Origin: Mesobacillus jeotgali
GTDB taxonomy: Bacteria > Bacillota > Bacilli > Bacillales > Cytobacillaceae
Direction of reading: 5' to 3'
DNA length: 64,000 nt
NCBI RefSeq assembly: GCF_014856545.2
Contig: NZ_CP109811.1
Span: 2,722,001-2,786,000, forward strand
The notes below the pieces were generated by a model. The model ran no database searches, was not told the origin of the DNA, and saw only the letters and a program-made list of their open reading frames with translations. The translations under genes and the position numbers were made by a program. Positions 54,538 to 62,486 of this stretch are shown here, in pieces; the first letter of the stretch is position 1; the number at the start of each line of letters is the position of its first letter.

Positions 54538-54620
54538 CTATTAGCTGGTTTTGTTTAATAAGGAATTCAACAAAAAAGGCCACTTATCCTCCTTGGACCG
54601 CAGCCAGTAGCATTAAAGAA
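54538..54620. repeat. Dispersed intergenic repeat, right part
   Basis: TTAATAAGGAATTCAACAAA and following sequence parallels TAATAAGGAATTCAATAAAA at about 59546. Another copy of the island-wide repeat, abutting the IS110-type element's right side. Confidence 0.6.
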
Positions 54621-54624
54621 AAAG

Positions 54625-55128
54625 TCACCCTTTTCTTAAAATAGTATTAAACATTTCAGGTCTGTCCTTTTCAAAGGCTTCTATTAGTTCCTTACCGAAT
54701 ATAGTAATTGATCCTTCCCAGGGATGACCTAAAAATCCCCATTGGAAATCTTCTTGAATAAAGAAGTTATAATCACCATCTGGGACAATAGGAATTATCC
54801 ACTCATTAAATTCGTCTTTTGGGAACTCTAAGAAGGGATTAACCCAATAACCAGGATGCTGCCAATCTAAGGAATAAAAATACTCACCATTGTTAGTTAC
54901 TTTTTGAAAAGCTGATATTGCTTTTTCTTCAAGATCTTTATAATTGAAATCTAATTCCTCTAAATCAAGTGACCCATTTAAGTATCTTGAAATATCATAA
55001 GTGCTAAATGGATTTGGAACATAAAATGACGGAAAAGCAGAGATGCTTGGTTTGAATAGAAACTTTGTATGTACCTGTTTCCATACTTTATCTTCTTCAG
55101 ATTGTGTAAGTTCAATCCAATTATTTAT
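54625..55128 (-). pseudogene. DUF2716-family gene lacking a normal start codon
   Basis: An open frame of 167 codons ends at TGA 54625-54627. It encodes NNWIELTQSEEDKVWKQVHT, later DWQHPGYWVNPFLEF, IPIVPDGDYNFFIQEDFQWG and FLGHPWEGSITIFGKELI, which fit DUF2716. Five bases after GGGGGAG the codon expected to be ATG is ATA (55126-55128), and no other start codon is in frame nearby. An ATG to ATA transition is the simplest explanation. An IS1111-type element begins 49 bp upstream and may also have separated the gene from its promoter. Confidence 0.78.
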
Positions 55129-55375
55129 ATAAACTCCCCCAATGTAGTAATGTAAACTACTTCTTATTCAACTATCCTCCCTCAATAAAAGAAGCCAAAA
55201 CGCCCGATTTCTCTGGTTTTCACAGTATTTCACTAGTAGCCATTTACAGTCATGAATATCGTCATTATGGTTGGATTTATCTTATGAGGATAAATTTGGA
55301 CTTCATAAGCAAAAAGACCTTATACCCGTTCTGCCACTAACTTACAATAATTGGTGGCTATGGTATTTTATGATC

Positions 55376-55547
55376 GCACTGGTGGATGTCCACATTTCTC
55401 ATGGAGGTCAACCCTCCCATGCCTCACAGAGTCTTCGCTCTCAAATTCCTTCGTCCAACCTTTCCATGAGGTGGATGTCAGTCATGCTGCCCCACAGGGT
55501 CACTGCCCGAAGTTTAGTTGCTTTGCTGACTAATCCGTGCTTCAAAT
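55376..55547 (-). ncRNA. Candidate seekRNA/bridge RNA of IS1111-type copy 1
   Basis: 172 nt downstream of the transposase, almost identical to the corresponding segment of copy 2 (seven substitutions, one indel), whereas adjacent DNA is diverged. Five of the seven substitutions fall in an 11 nt window (55502-55512), as expected for a guide loop. GGTGGATGTC occurs twice (55381 and 55471) and TGACATCCACC pairs across the segment, so a folded RNA is likely. IS1111-type elements are known to encode their guide RNA downstream of tnp. Confidence 0.72.
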
Positions 55548-55603
55548 ATATATGACGTACTTCAACCTAAAAACCTACCTGCTACTCTACAGTTGCCACC
55601 AAA

Positions 55604-56899
55604 TTAAGCGGCCAATCTAGCTCCAATTTGTTCTCTCATATGAGGTATATCCTTTAACATTCTTTCTTCACTGAACTCAAATTGCTTTTTGCCTATGGCA
55701 AAGAAAATACGAATCAATTTATTGCACAAGGCGATTAGGGACTGCATCTTCTTTAACGGATTATCGGGACGCTGGGTATAGTAGGTATGCAAAGCCTTGA
55801 ATGCTTGGTTCTTGGCGACCATAATCATACACACCCTGAACAGGAGTGCCCTCAGCTTCTTCCTGCCTCTTTTGGTTATCTTGGTTTGTCCCTTATGCTT
55901 GCCAGAAGTGTTTTCCTTCAAGCTCAAACCTGCCAGTTTGATGATTTGTCTTGGGTGGGAGTAATCTTGTAGATCTCCCACTTCGGCAAAGAAGCCGGCA
56001 ACAGTATCTCTTCCTACACCCTTAATCGCCAACATTTGCTGGACACCAGGGATATGTTCAATCAGGTTATCTATCTTTGAATCTAATTCTTCAAATTTCA
56101 TTTGGATTAAATCATACTTATCTAGCAATGTAGTCAACTCAAGTTTCGCCATAGCTGCGCCTTGGCGAAGCCCGATTGATTCTGTCGCTGCACGCTTCAA
56201 CTCTTGTATCTTGTTCAGTCCCACACTTCGTGTAACTGCTTTCCTTAGATGAATCAGTAAATCCTGATCAGAATAGCTAATTAGTTCGTGTGGTAAGGCT
56301 TCCAGCCTTAAAAATTGCAGGGCTGCTTTCCCTTCCCAGCTTTTAAAAACCGTCAAGAACTCGGGAAAATATCGGTCGATCCAGTTGTGAATCTGCCCCT
56401 GCACGGTTTGAAGGTCATCAGTCAGTAGATCACGAATTTTTTTCGCCACCCTGAGTTCTGCAAAAACCCCTTGTGGAATCGTAGGTTCGGCGTATCTACC
56501 ATCCTTGACAAGCTGTGCAATGACTCTGGCATCTTTCACATCGTTTTTTGTCGGTGAATTGTCGTCGAGTTCCTTGCTTTTCTTTACATGTAACGGATTA
56601 ACAGCTACAAACTTTATCTTATGTTCTTTCAGAACGTGAGCTAGGTTTAACCAATAATGACCGGTTGGCTCCATGCCTACAATCACTTGTTCCATCTCTT
56701 GTTCTTTTTTAAGTTGAAGGATCCAGTCGAGGAAAAGTTGAAATCCTTGCTTGGTATTATCAAAAAAGCAGGGTGACCCAAACTCCATACCTCTATAGTC
56801 CTGCGCGCGTGCGACATGTTTGAACTTCGCAATATCAACACCTATAATTAAAGTCTGAGAAGTAATTTGAGCAATTTTATCATTTTGGTTATAATTCAT
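55604..56899 (-). CDS. IS1111-type IS110-family transposase, copy 1
   Basis: 431 aa. DEDD motif residues in IIGVDIAKFKHVARAQ, VGMEPTGHYW and TKNDVKDARVIAQLVKDGR; C-terminal IPGVQQMLAIKGVGRDTVAG, IKLAGLSLKENTSGKHKGQT and ITKRGRKKLRALLFRVCMI. AGGAGGCCG RBS. Roughly four-fifths identical by eye to the protein of copy 2. Intact. These enzymes use an element-encoded RNA to choose the target site. Confidence 0.93.
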   Translation of the reverse strand: MNYNQNDKIAQITSQTLIIGVDIAKFKHVARAQDYRGMEFGSPCFFDNTKQGFQLFLDWILQLKKEQEMEQVIVGMEPTGHYWLNLAHVLKEHKIKFVAVNPLHVKKSKELDDNSPTKNDVKDARVIAQLVKDGRYAEPTIPQGVFAELRVAKKIRDLLTDDLQTVQGQIHNWIDRYFPEFLTVFKSWEGKAALQFLRLEALPHELISYSDQDLLIHLRKAVTRSVGLNKIQELKRAATESIGLRQGAAMAKLELTTLLDKYDLIQMKFEELDSKIDNLIEHIPGVQQMLAIKGVGRDTVAGFFAEVGDLQDYSHPRQIIKLAGLSLKENTSGKHKGQTKITKRGRKKLRALLFRVCMIMVAKNQAFKALHTYYTQRPDNPLKKMQSLIALCNKLIRIFFAIGKKQFEFSEERMLKDIPHMREQIGARLAA

Positions 56900-57039
56900 T
56901 ACACGGCCTCCTGGTATATGAGTTTTGTCCTTTTCGCTGGCCAGCTTCAGGACTCTCTCATTCTACCAAGAGGCTATTTTTTTATACAAACTCCATTTTC
57001 TTTCATTACAGGAATGCTGCTTCTTTGCTTCAACAAAAG

Positions 57040-57073
57040 CAGCTACTGAACCTGCTTGGACGATCAGTAGCTG
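57040..57073. terminator. Hairpin in the dispersed repeat beside IS copy 1
   Basis: Perfect 10 bp stem CAGCTACTGA/TCAGTAGCTG with a 14 nt loop; part of the repeat unit split by the element. Confidence 0.65.
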
Positions 57074-57162
57074 AATAAACTCTATTCATCATTCCATTTA
57101 GTAATTGCATAAAAAATTTCTTTAGGGTTTGGTTTAGGTTTTATAATTATGGAATGTAGAAG

Positions 57163-57603
57163 CTATTTAATCTCTACATCAAATATAAAAGATGCTTCTC
57201 CATCGGACCATTTCCCTACCACTTCGTATATATAGTGACCACTATTAGATGGAACTGTGATCTGTTTTTCTGTTAAAGTTATCTCTTTTGATTTTCCGTC
57301 TTCACTATACTGGTAAACAGTTAAGTTCGGGTCATCTTCAATAAGGATTTCAATCTTACTGTTCTTTTCTATTACTAAATCATTAAATCCTTTAGCAATT
57401 TCCATTGGTGTGTCAGTAGAACCAACTTGTTCTATCGACATTTTTTCACCCTTCCATTTATAATTTCCTACCCTCATTTCATATTCAGTTGCATCAACAA
57501 TAATCTTTCCAATTACAGGTATTTGTTCTTCCTTTGAAACGTTTTGCAATCCGCAACCAACAACAAATAAAGATAACGTAATCATAACAAGAATCTTTTT
57601 CAA
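57163..57603 (-). CDS. Putative lipoprotein, 146 aa
   Basis: TTG start after AAGGTGGTGTAGG. Signal MKKILVMITLSLFVVGCG with Cys near residue 17. Mature part is beta-rich (VIGKIIVDATEYEMRVGNYK, ITVPSNSGHYIYEVVGKWSD, FIFDVEIK), suggesting an Ig-like fold. Not assigned to a family. It sits between the two IS1111-type elements. Confidence 0.78.
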   Translation of the reverse strand: MKKILVMITLSLFVVGCGLQNVSKEEQIPVIGKIIVDATEYEMRVGNYKWKGEKMSIEQVGSTDTPMEIAKGFNDLVIEKNSKIEILIEDDPNLTVYQYSEDGKSKEITLTEKQITVPSNSGHYIYEVVGKWSDGEASFIFDVEIK

Positions 57604-57890
57604 ACCTACACCACCTTAAAATTTTATTAGGTTCTAACCTTACATAATTTACCTTTATTTTATATTAACAGAATTTAATTATCTTGTACTAAACTCCCTC
57701 AATAAATGAAGCCAAAACGCCGATTTACTCATGTTTTCTTAGAATTTCATAGTCGTTTACCTTCCGGTAACTGGCTTTATAAATGGAGGATCTTCACTTG
57801 AAAGGATTTTTTTGGACAGAGTAAGAAAAAAGAGCTACAACCCACTAACCAGTTCCTTACAGAAAATGGTGGATGAGTAAAAATATAACC

Positions 57891-58063
57891 GCACTGGTGG
57901 ATGTCCACATTTACTCATGGAGGTCAACCCTCCCATGCCTCACAGAGTCTTCGCTCTCAAATTCCTTCGTCCAACCTTTCCATGAGGTGGATGTCAGCCA
58001 TGCTGCCCCACAGGGTCTTAGCCCGTAATTTAGTTGCTTTGCCGACTAATCCGTGCTTCAAAT
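57891..58063 (-). ncRNA. Candidate seekRNA/bridge RNA of IS1111-type copy 2
   Basis: 173 nt counterpart of the segment in copy 1, downstream of the transposase. It differs mainly at 58018-58028 (CTTAGCCCGTAA against CACTGCCCGAAG). The next 45 bp or so (57845-57890) share only a skeleton with copy 1 (TGGTGG and a TTACA word) and could hold a second guide segment. Confidence 0.72.
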
Positions 58064-58115
58064 GTCTCCAAAATCTATAAAACCAGAACTACTATTCATC
58101 TAAACTAAAACAGAG

Positions 58116-59411
58116 TTACGCTGCCATTTCCGTCTTCTGGGCTAGTGCCAAATGAGGGATGTCCTTTAACATCTTTTCTTCATTAAACTCAAATTGCTTT
58201 TTACCAATACTAAAGAGGATCCGGATTAGTTTATTACACAAAGCGATCAGGGACTGCATCTTCTTTAATGGATTATCCGGACGTTGAGTATAGTACGCAT
58301 GTAACGCCTTAAATGCCGTATTTTTGGCGACAAGAATCATACAAACCCTGAATAACAGGGCCCTTAGCTTCTTACGGCCCCTTTTTGTAATGGTCGTTTT
58401 TCCTTTGTGCTTACCCGATGTATTTTCTTTCAAGCTTAAACCGGCCAGCTTGATAATTTGCCTGGGATGATTATATTCGCCTAAATCTCCTACTTCAGCG
58501 AAGAAGCCGGCAATTGTATCCCTGCCCACACCTTTTATCGCTAACATTTGTTGTACACCTGGAATATCATTAAGCAGACCGTCAAGTCTTGCATCCAATT
58601 CTCCGAATTGTAACTGGATTAATTCATACTTAGCCAGAATGGTTTTTAGCTCAAGCCTGGCCATTTCAGCACCTTGTCGAAGTCCGATGGACTTACTGGC
58701 TGCCTGTTTTAACTCGCGAATCTTGTTTAATCCAACACTCCGTGATACGGATTTTCTCAAATGAACGAGTAGTTCTTCTTCGGTGAATACAGCTATTTCA
58801 TGTGGCAAGGCATAGAGCTTTAAGAATTGTAAAGCAGCCTTACCTTCCCATTTCTTAAATACCTTGAGGAATTCCGGAAAATACCGGTCAATCCAGTTGT
58901 GTACCTGTCCTTGGACCGTTTGTAGGTCTTCAGTTAAAAGATCGCGAATTTTCTTTGCCACCCGGAGTTCTGCATAAACACCTTGCGGTATCGTAGGTTC
59001 TGCGTATCTTCCGTCCTTGACCAGCTGAGCTATGACCTTGGCATCTTTCACATCATTCTTCGTAGGTGAGTTATCATCCAACTCCTTGCTTTTCTTGACG
59101 TGCAAGGGGTTTACAGCGACAAATTTAATCCCGTTATCTTTTAAAATATGGGCCAAGTTAAACCAATAATGGCCTGTCGGCTCCATGCCAACCATCACTT
59201 TTTCCATACGCTGTTCTTTTTTAATTTCCGAAATCCATTTAAGAAAATGCTCAATTCCTTCTTTAGTATTTTCAAATTGACATGGAGATCCAAACTCTAT
59301 TCCCCTAAAATCTTGAGCCCGTGCCACATGCTTGAATTTGGCAATATCGACTCCTATAATAAGAGTCTGAGAAGTTATTTGAGCAATCTTCTTATTCTGG
59401 TTATAATTCAT
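58116..59411 (-). CDS. IS1111-type IS110-family transposase, copy 2
   Basis: 431 aa, intact. IIGVDIAKFKHVARAQ, VGMEPTGHYW, TKNDVKDAKVIAQLVKDGR and the C-terminal IPGVQQMLAIKGVGRDTIAG and LKENTSGKHKGKTTITKRGR blocks match copy 1. The two proteins differ mostly in residues 45-75 and 195-270, outside the catalytic motifs. AGGAGGC RBS. Confidence 0.93.
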   Translation of the reverse strand: MNYNQNKKIAQITSQTLIIGVDIAKFKHVARAQDFRGIEFGSPCQFENTKEGIEHFLKWISEIKKEQRMEKVMVGMEPTGHYWFNLAHILKDNGIKFVAVNPLHVKKSKELDDNSPTKNDVKDAKVIAQLVKDGRYAEPTIPQGVYAELRVAKKIRDLLTEDLQTVQGQVHNWIDRYFPEFLKVFKKWEGKAALQFLKLYALPHEIAVFTEEELLVHLRKSVSRSVGLNKIRELKQAASKSIGLRQGAEMARLELKTILAKYELIQLQFGELDARLDGLLNDIPGVQQMLAIKGVGRDTIAGFFAEVGDLGEYNHPRQIIKLAGLSLKENTSGKHKGKTTITKRGRKKLRALLFRVCMILVAKNTAFKALHAYYTQRPDNPLKKMQSLIALCNKLIRILFSIGKKQFEFNEEKMLKDIPHLALAQKTEMAA

Positions 59412-59532
59412 TTTAAAGCCTCCTGGTATTTGAGATATCTGTCCTTTTTGCTGGCCAGCGTCAGGACTCTCTCATTCTACCAAGAGGTTATTTTTTTGTT
59501 CAAACACCATTTTCCTTCATTACAGGAATGCT

Positions 59533-59612
59533 GCTCCGTTAGTCTAATAAGGAATTCAATAAAAAGGTGCATTATCCTTCTGGATCAACGCATCCGTTTA
59601 TGGAGTTAGAAG
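59533..59612. repeat. Dispersed intergenic repeat, right part beside IS copy 2
   Basis: GCTCCGTTAGTCTAATAAGG, AATTCAATAAAAAGGTGC and a GGATCAACGCATCC stretch. This is the half of the target repeat displaced by IS copy 2; its left half is at 57683-57695. Confidence 0.72.
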
Positions 59613-59624
59613 ATTTAACTCTCC

Positions 59625-59795
59625 TCACTTTTTCTTGTAAAAGAACCCAACTACTGATGTAATAAAGCCTACTGCAAATATTATCTGCACAAGACTTGAT
59701 GGAGAACTTGGCTCCCATCTAGATAGGTTTTGAATAAATAGACTTACTATCATAATAGATATTCCTAATAGCATAATCCTAATTGGTTCTTTCAT
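59625..59795 (-). CDS. Small 56 aa two-segment membrane protein
   Basis: ATG at 59795 after GGGAGG. Two hydrophobic helices (RIMLLGISIMIVSLFIQ and LVQIIFAVGFITSVVGFF) around a WEPSSPSS turn, ending FYKKK. Not recognised. It sits close to another small membrane protein gene on the same strand. Confidence 0.68.
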   Translation of the reverse strand: MKEPIRIMLLGISIMIVSLFIQNLSRWEPSSPSSLVQIIFAVGFITSVVGFFYKKK

Positions 59796-59910
59796 AAGTA
59801 AACCTCCCTTATTTGGTCACTTCATCTGCAACAAATCATTCCCCAATAGTTATAGAAGAGACAGCCTGGTTCATTATCGCATCCGTTCAATACAGTAATA
59901 TTAAAAACCT

Positions 59911-60183
59911 TCAATTATGGTGTGCAGTAACCTTTTTTCCGATAAAGAAAGATATAAAGGCAAAAATAATTAAAAAGAAACTAAGAATGCCATAGGCTAC
60001 ACCTTCAAATCCCCTAATGGAAACAAAACTAATATAAAAGATAATAACAGCAGATATACTTAATAGGGTTCCTGGCAACATTCTGACAAACAACGGATAA
60101 CCTTTCTTTCCAAACCACCAAGTAACCACCATTAGAATAATACCTGGTATAAGAGCAATTAGGAATGGTCCTAAAATCATCAT
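59911..60183 (-). CDS. Small 90 aa membrane protein
   Basis: ATG 60183 follows AGGAGG at good spacing; a longer frame starts at 60204 within the ribosome site. Three hydrophobic segments (ILGPFLIALIPGIILMVVTW, LLSISAVIIFYISFVSI, GVAYGILSFFLIIFAFISFF). Not recognised. It could be a partner of the 56 aa membrane protein gene 115 bp downstream. Confidence 0.72.
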   Translation of the reverse strand: MMILGPFLIALIPGIILMVVTWWFGKKGYPLFVRMLPGTLLSISAVIIFYISFVSIRGFEGVAYGILSFFLIIFAFISFFIGKKVTAHHN

Positions 60184-60214
60184 AAAAACGCCTCCTCCTA
60201 CCATTTTACAGAAT

Positions 60215-60254
60215 GTTCTAGTTAAACATTACTGCTTCGTTAGTTAAATAAGGC
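60215..60254. repeat. Dispersed intergenic repeat copy
   Basis: CTGCTTCGTTAGTTAAATAA followed by GGCC: same core as the copies at 52471 and around the IS1111-type elements, uninterrupted here and so an available target. Confidence 0.62.
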
Positions 60255-60325
60255 CTACCATAATTTTACCATATTTCTAAGCTGTATTTTTATTTTTCAG
60301 AAAAAACCTTATATAGGTCATTTGT

Positions 60326-61612
60326 TCAACGCTTATAAATGATATCCTCCCATTTATAAACTTTTTCCGCTATGCCAATCCGCTGAGCCGGTGTTTCCTC
60401 TTTATCCCCTGATTTAAATGTCTTGCAAAAGTTGTAGTAAGTCCTCAGAATGGTGAGGCTCATTTGTGCGTACTTTGGATTGAAGTTGGAATATATATAG
60501 GACTTACCATCACCACGAGAAGTAACTAATGGTCTTTCAAGGACAGAGAGGCAGCGTCTTATCTCTTGTAAAAAAGCATTAATGGAATTGTCATTCACCT
60601 TTTCAACAAACATTGCCAATGAGCGAGGGGATAAATGGGTCATATCTGTCACGCAGTCGATCATACGCTTACCCCTGTCCTTAGTGCCTAGTGGATGCTC
60701 AATAGGATTCTCTTTATGTGAATGATAAACCTTTCCTTGTTCGCTGTAGTGGACGTTGTGAAATGTATGGCTGTTTAATCTTTCCTCTAAATAGCGATAC
60801 GCAAGAACTTGTAAATCCTTTTCCTCGAAACCACGATTTTCTCCCCAAGCCTTCAAATCTTGAATCGATTGCCGGTACTCCTGGAATGCTTCTTTCCTAG
60901 AAAGTGCTTTGTTTATCTTGGTAGTGAAAAGATATGTATCTTTGTTTTTAATTTCATTTGTAAATACTCTATTGATTGCTGTTTTTAACGAATTGTCTTC
61001 GTCTGTAATGAACCTCCACTTCGGCGACTGTACGAGATGTTTAATATGCCAGAGATGGGCTACAGTGGTATACGTTTGGTTGACGTGCAATCCATCCACA
61101 TAGAAAAACCTTCTGTTAAAGTCATCTAGTTTATACAGGTACTCCTGCATAGTCTCTGTGTCATTGAGAGAAGGCTCCATTGGATGAACTCCGTACTTAT
61201 TAAATTTGGCGTTTTTGCTCAAAAAGTAATTTAAATGGTCATCTTTGTACATTTCGGTGTCAGAGAAAATTTGCTCCTTCTTTATCTCCCAGTCGTAACA
61301 CACATCCGCTCTAAACACATACCTCGAATGATAATGGCTGCTTATCACCACTTGTGTGGGGAGTTGTTTTTCCACAGAGGAAGGATTTGATTTTTTAGAA
61401 TAGCCTTTCTTACGAACGTTATTTAAGACATACATCATCTTGTCTGTGTTAATCCACATTTCATCGAATGTCTTCTTTTGAAAAGCGTTCGTTTCTCGTG
61501 TTTCCAAGAATTCCAGACAGCATCTATACAACCATTCGAGCTTAGAGTAATATGTCCCTCGACCTATACCCAATATTTCACAAGTCCGGGATATAGGAGA
61601 CCGATTGATCAA
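60326..61612 (-). CDS. Transposase/insertion element protein, C-terminal part (split by frameshift)
   Basis: 428 aa. N-terminal HTH (INRSPISRTCEILGIGRGTY), then a DDE-like core with YVFRADVCYDWEIKKEQIFS, VDGLHVNQTYTTVAHLW, SPKWRFITDEDNSLKTAI and a C-terminal region (NFNPKYAQMSLTILRTYYNF). The frame continues upstream of the nominal TTG start as S-V-A-K-H-L-I-N-R, directly following the zinc-ribbon ORF in another frame, so the two ORFs are halves of one transposase of about 640 aa. Confidence 0.8.
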   Translation of the reverse strand: MINRSPISRTCEILGIGRGTYYSKLEWLYRCCLEFLETRETNAFQKKTFDEMWINTDKMMYVLNNVRKKGYSKKSNPSSVEKQLPTQVVISSHYHSRYVFRADVCYDWEIKKEQIFSDTEMYKDDHLNYFLSKNAKFNKYGVHPMEPSLNDTETMQEYLYKLDDFNRRFFYVDGLHVNQTYTTVAHLWHIKHLVQSPKWRFITDEDNSLKTAINRVFTNEIKNKDTYLFTTKINKALSRKEAFQEYRQSIQDLKAWGENRGFEEKDLQVLAYRYLEERLNSHTFHNVHYSEQGKVYHSHKENPIEHPLGTKDRGKRMIDCVTDMTHLSPRSLAMFVEKVNDNSINAFLQEIRRCLSVLERPLVTSRGDGKSYIYSNFNPKYAQMSLTILRTYYNFCKTFKSGDKEETPAQRIGIAEKVYKWEDIIYKR

Positions 61613-61620
61613 ATGTTTGG

Positions 61621-62262
61621 CTACTGAATCAAGATATCATTTCTTTGCTGATGATAGCCTGTATTTCGTTTCTTATCAGGCAAGACATTGGTGAACTTTT
61701 TACACACTTTACACTGATATCTTTGAGATTTAGCAGTACTTGTTCCTCTTTTGTAGAAATCCTTTGAGCTTGAAAAGGGAGTCGTGGTAATTCTGCAATC
61801 ATCTTTATGGAAAATATAAGTTTGGTCTAATGGCAAAACAGTATTGATCCTATGTAAGCGTTCAATTTCGGTTGATATCGACCAATTTGACAACGTACTA
61901 GTGGTACATCCTAAAGAGGGTATTTCATTAAATCCACCATTACCTTTTCCGCAAATAATCACTTTTTCGTTTTCTTTCCCCGAAAGTCGATACCTCTTAG
62001 CCCTCCCATTAAATTTTGTCTGTTCCTTTCCGTAATAACTACAATAAGGGTTTGCACAGTAATTTAGTTGAATGTAGTGGGGTTGTCCATATAATTCAAA
62101 ATGGACCGGCCGATAGATCTCAACGTTAAATTGAGCCATAAACTGTTTTGGGGTCAATACGTCATAAAGCAGGTTACGTTCCTTAATGCTTTCTTCCGAT
62201 ACTGGAGTATTTATTGGAGTTAAGGAATCATCAACTTCTGCTAACCGCTTCATTTTTGTCAT
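61621..62262 (-). CDS. Transposase/insertion element protein, N-terminal zinc-ribbon part
   Basis: 213 aa. Two Cys clusters: YCANPYCSYYG (about 68-78) and YQCKVCKKF (about 185-193), a typical DNA-binding zinc-ribbon arrangement, then HQQRNDILIQ-stop. The -1 frame resumes as DSVAKHLINRSPISRTC of the next ORF; frames overlap in about 61622-61640. No A6G-type slippery site is visible, so a mutation is more likely than programmed frameshifting. Its ATG overlaps the upstream RHH gene stop by 4 bp. Confidence 0.78.
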   Translation of the reverse strand: MTKMKRLAEVDDSLTPINTPVSEESIKERNLLYDVLTPKQFMAQFNVEIYRPVHFELYGQPHYIQLNYCANPYCSYYGKEQTKFNGRAKRYRLSGKENEKVIICGKGNGGFNEIPSLGCTTSTLSNWSISTEIERLHRINTVLPLDQTYIFHKDDCRITTTPFSSSKDFYKRGTSTAKSQRYQCKVCKKFTNVLPDKKRNTGYHQQRNDILIQ

Positions 62263-62486
62263 TGCTCAATGCCTAAGTCCCGCTTAAGACGGACATTATT
62301 CCTCAATGATTTAATATGTTCAATAAAATTGTCATCTTCTAGGATGTTTGGAATAAACTCCTCTAACACCTGATTTTCTGTAAGACCAGTATAACTAGCG
62401 TAAGACTCAATGATTTTCCGTGTCCTTTCAGACAAGTTAAATTCTACAGGTTCTAAATTTACATATTTGGGTTTAATGAAATTCAT
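62259..62486 (-). CDS. Ribbon-helix-helix-like small protein of the transposon
   Basis: 75 aa. VEFNLSERTRKIIESYASYT followed by GLTENQVLEEFIPNILE fits a ribbon-helix-helix fold (beta strand and two helices). AAGGAG RBS. Overlaps the transposase start by 4 bp (ATGA) and so belongs to the same element; perhaps a repressor of transposition. Confidence 0.7.
   Translation of the reverse strand: MNFIKPKYVNLEPVEFNLSERTRKIIESYASYTGLTENQVLEEFIPNILEDDNFIEHIKSLRNNVRLKRDLGIEQ

Larger units (their letters stand above)
52918..54548 (+). mobile_element. IS110-family element, IS110-type (boundaries approximate)
   Basis: Holds an IS110 transposase with a long noncoding segment upstream, the IS110-type arrangement. 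The right boundary is probably a CT at about 54547-54548, since what follows (GTTTAATAAGGAATTC) matches the right half of the dispersed repeat. The left side is ambiguous: a repeat-like sequence with a complete terminator spans 52905-52977, so the true left end may lie either at CT 52918 or near 52978. Confidence 0.6.
55177..57018 (-). mobile_element. IS1111-type IS110-family element, copy 1
   Basis: 1,842 bp including CT at both ends (55177-55178 and 57017-57018). The ends were set by comparing with copy 2 and with the uninterrupted dispersed repeat. Subterminal inverted repeat: AAAGAAG at the left and AATGAAA at the right, each 11 nt inside the end. Contains one transposase and a downstream noncoding RNA segment. 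Joining the flanks gives TTCAACTATC-CT-GCTTCTTTGCTTCAAC, a copy of the dispersed repeat. Confidence 0.87.
57694..59532 (-). mobile_element. IS1111-type IS110-family element, copy 2
   Basis: 1,839 bp including CT at both ends (57694-57695 and 59531-59532). Subterminal inverted repeat AATGAAG exactly 11 nt inside each end. Removing it gives TTGTACTAAA-CT-GCTCCGTTAGTCTAATAAGG, almost identical to the uninterrupted repeat at 52471. Same length and layout as copy 1; both carry intact transposases. Divergence of about one-fifth at protein level shows they are different isoforms, not a recent duplication. Confidence 0.9.

Noticed and set aside
55271..55555. 94 aa plus-strand ORF in IS1111-type copy 1
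   Set aside because: It lies over the conserved noncoding RNA segment, has no RBS, and the frame is broken in copy 2 by the one-base indel.
59148..59609. 153 aa plus-strand ORF
   Set aside because: Antisense to the IS transposase start, crosses the element boundary, no RBS.
61600..61645. Programmed -1 frameshift site in the zinc-ribbon transposase
   Set aside because: No A6G or other slippery heptamer lies in the overlap of the frames; a mutation is simpler.
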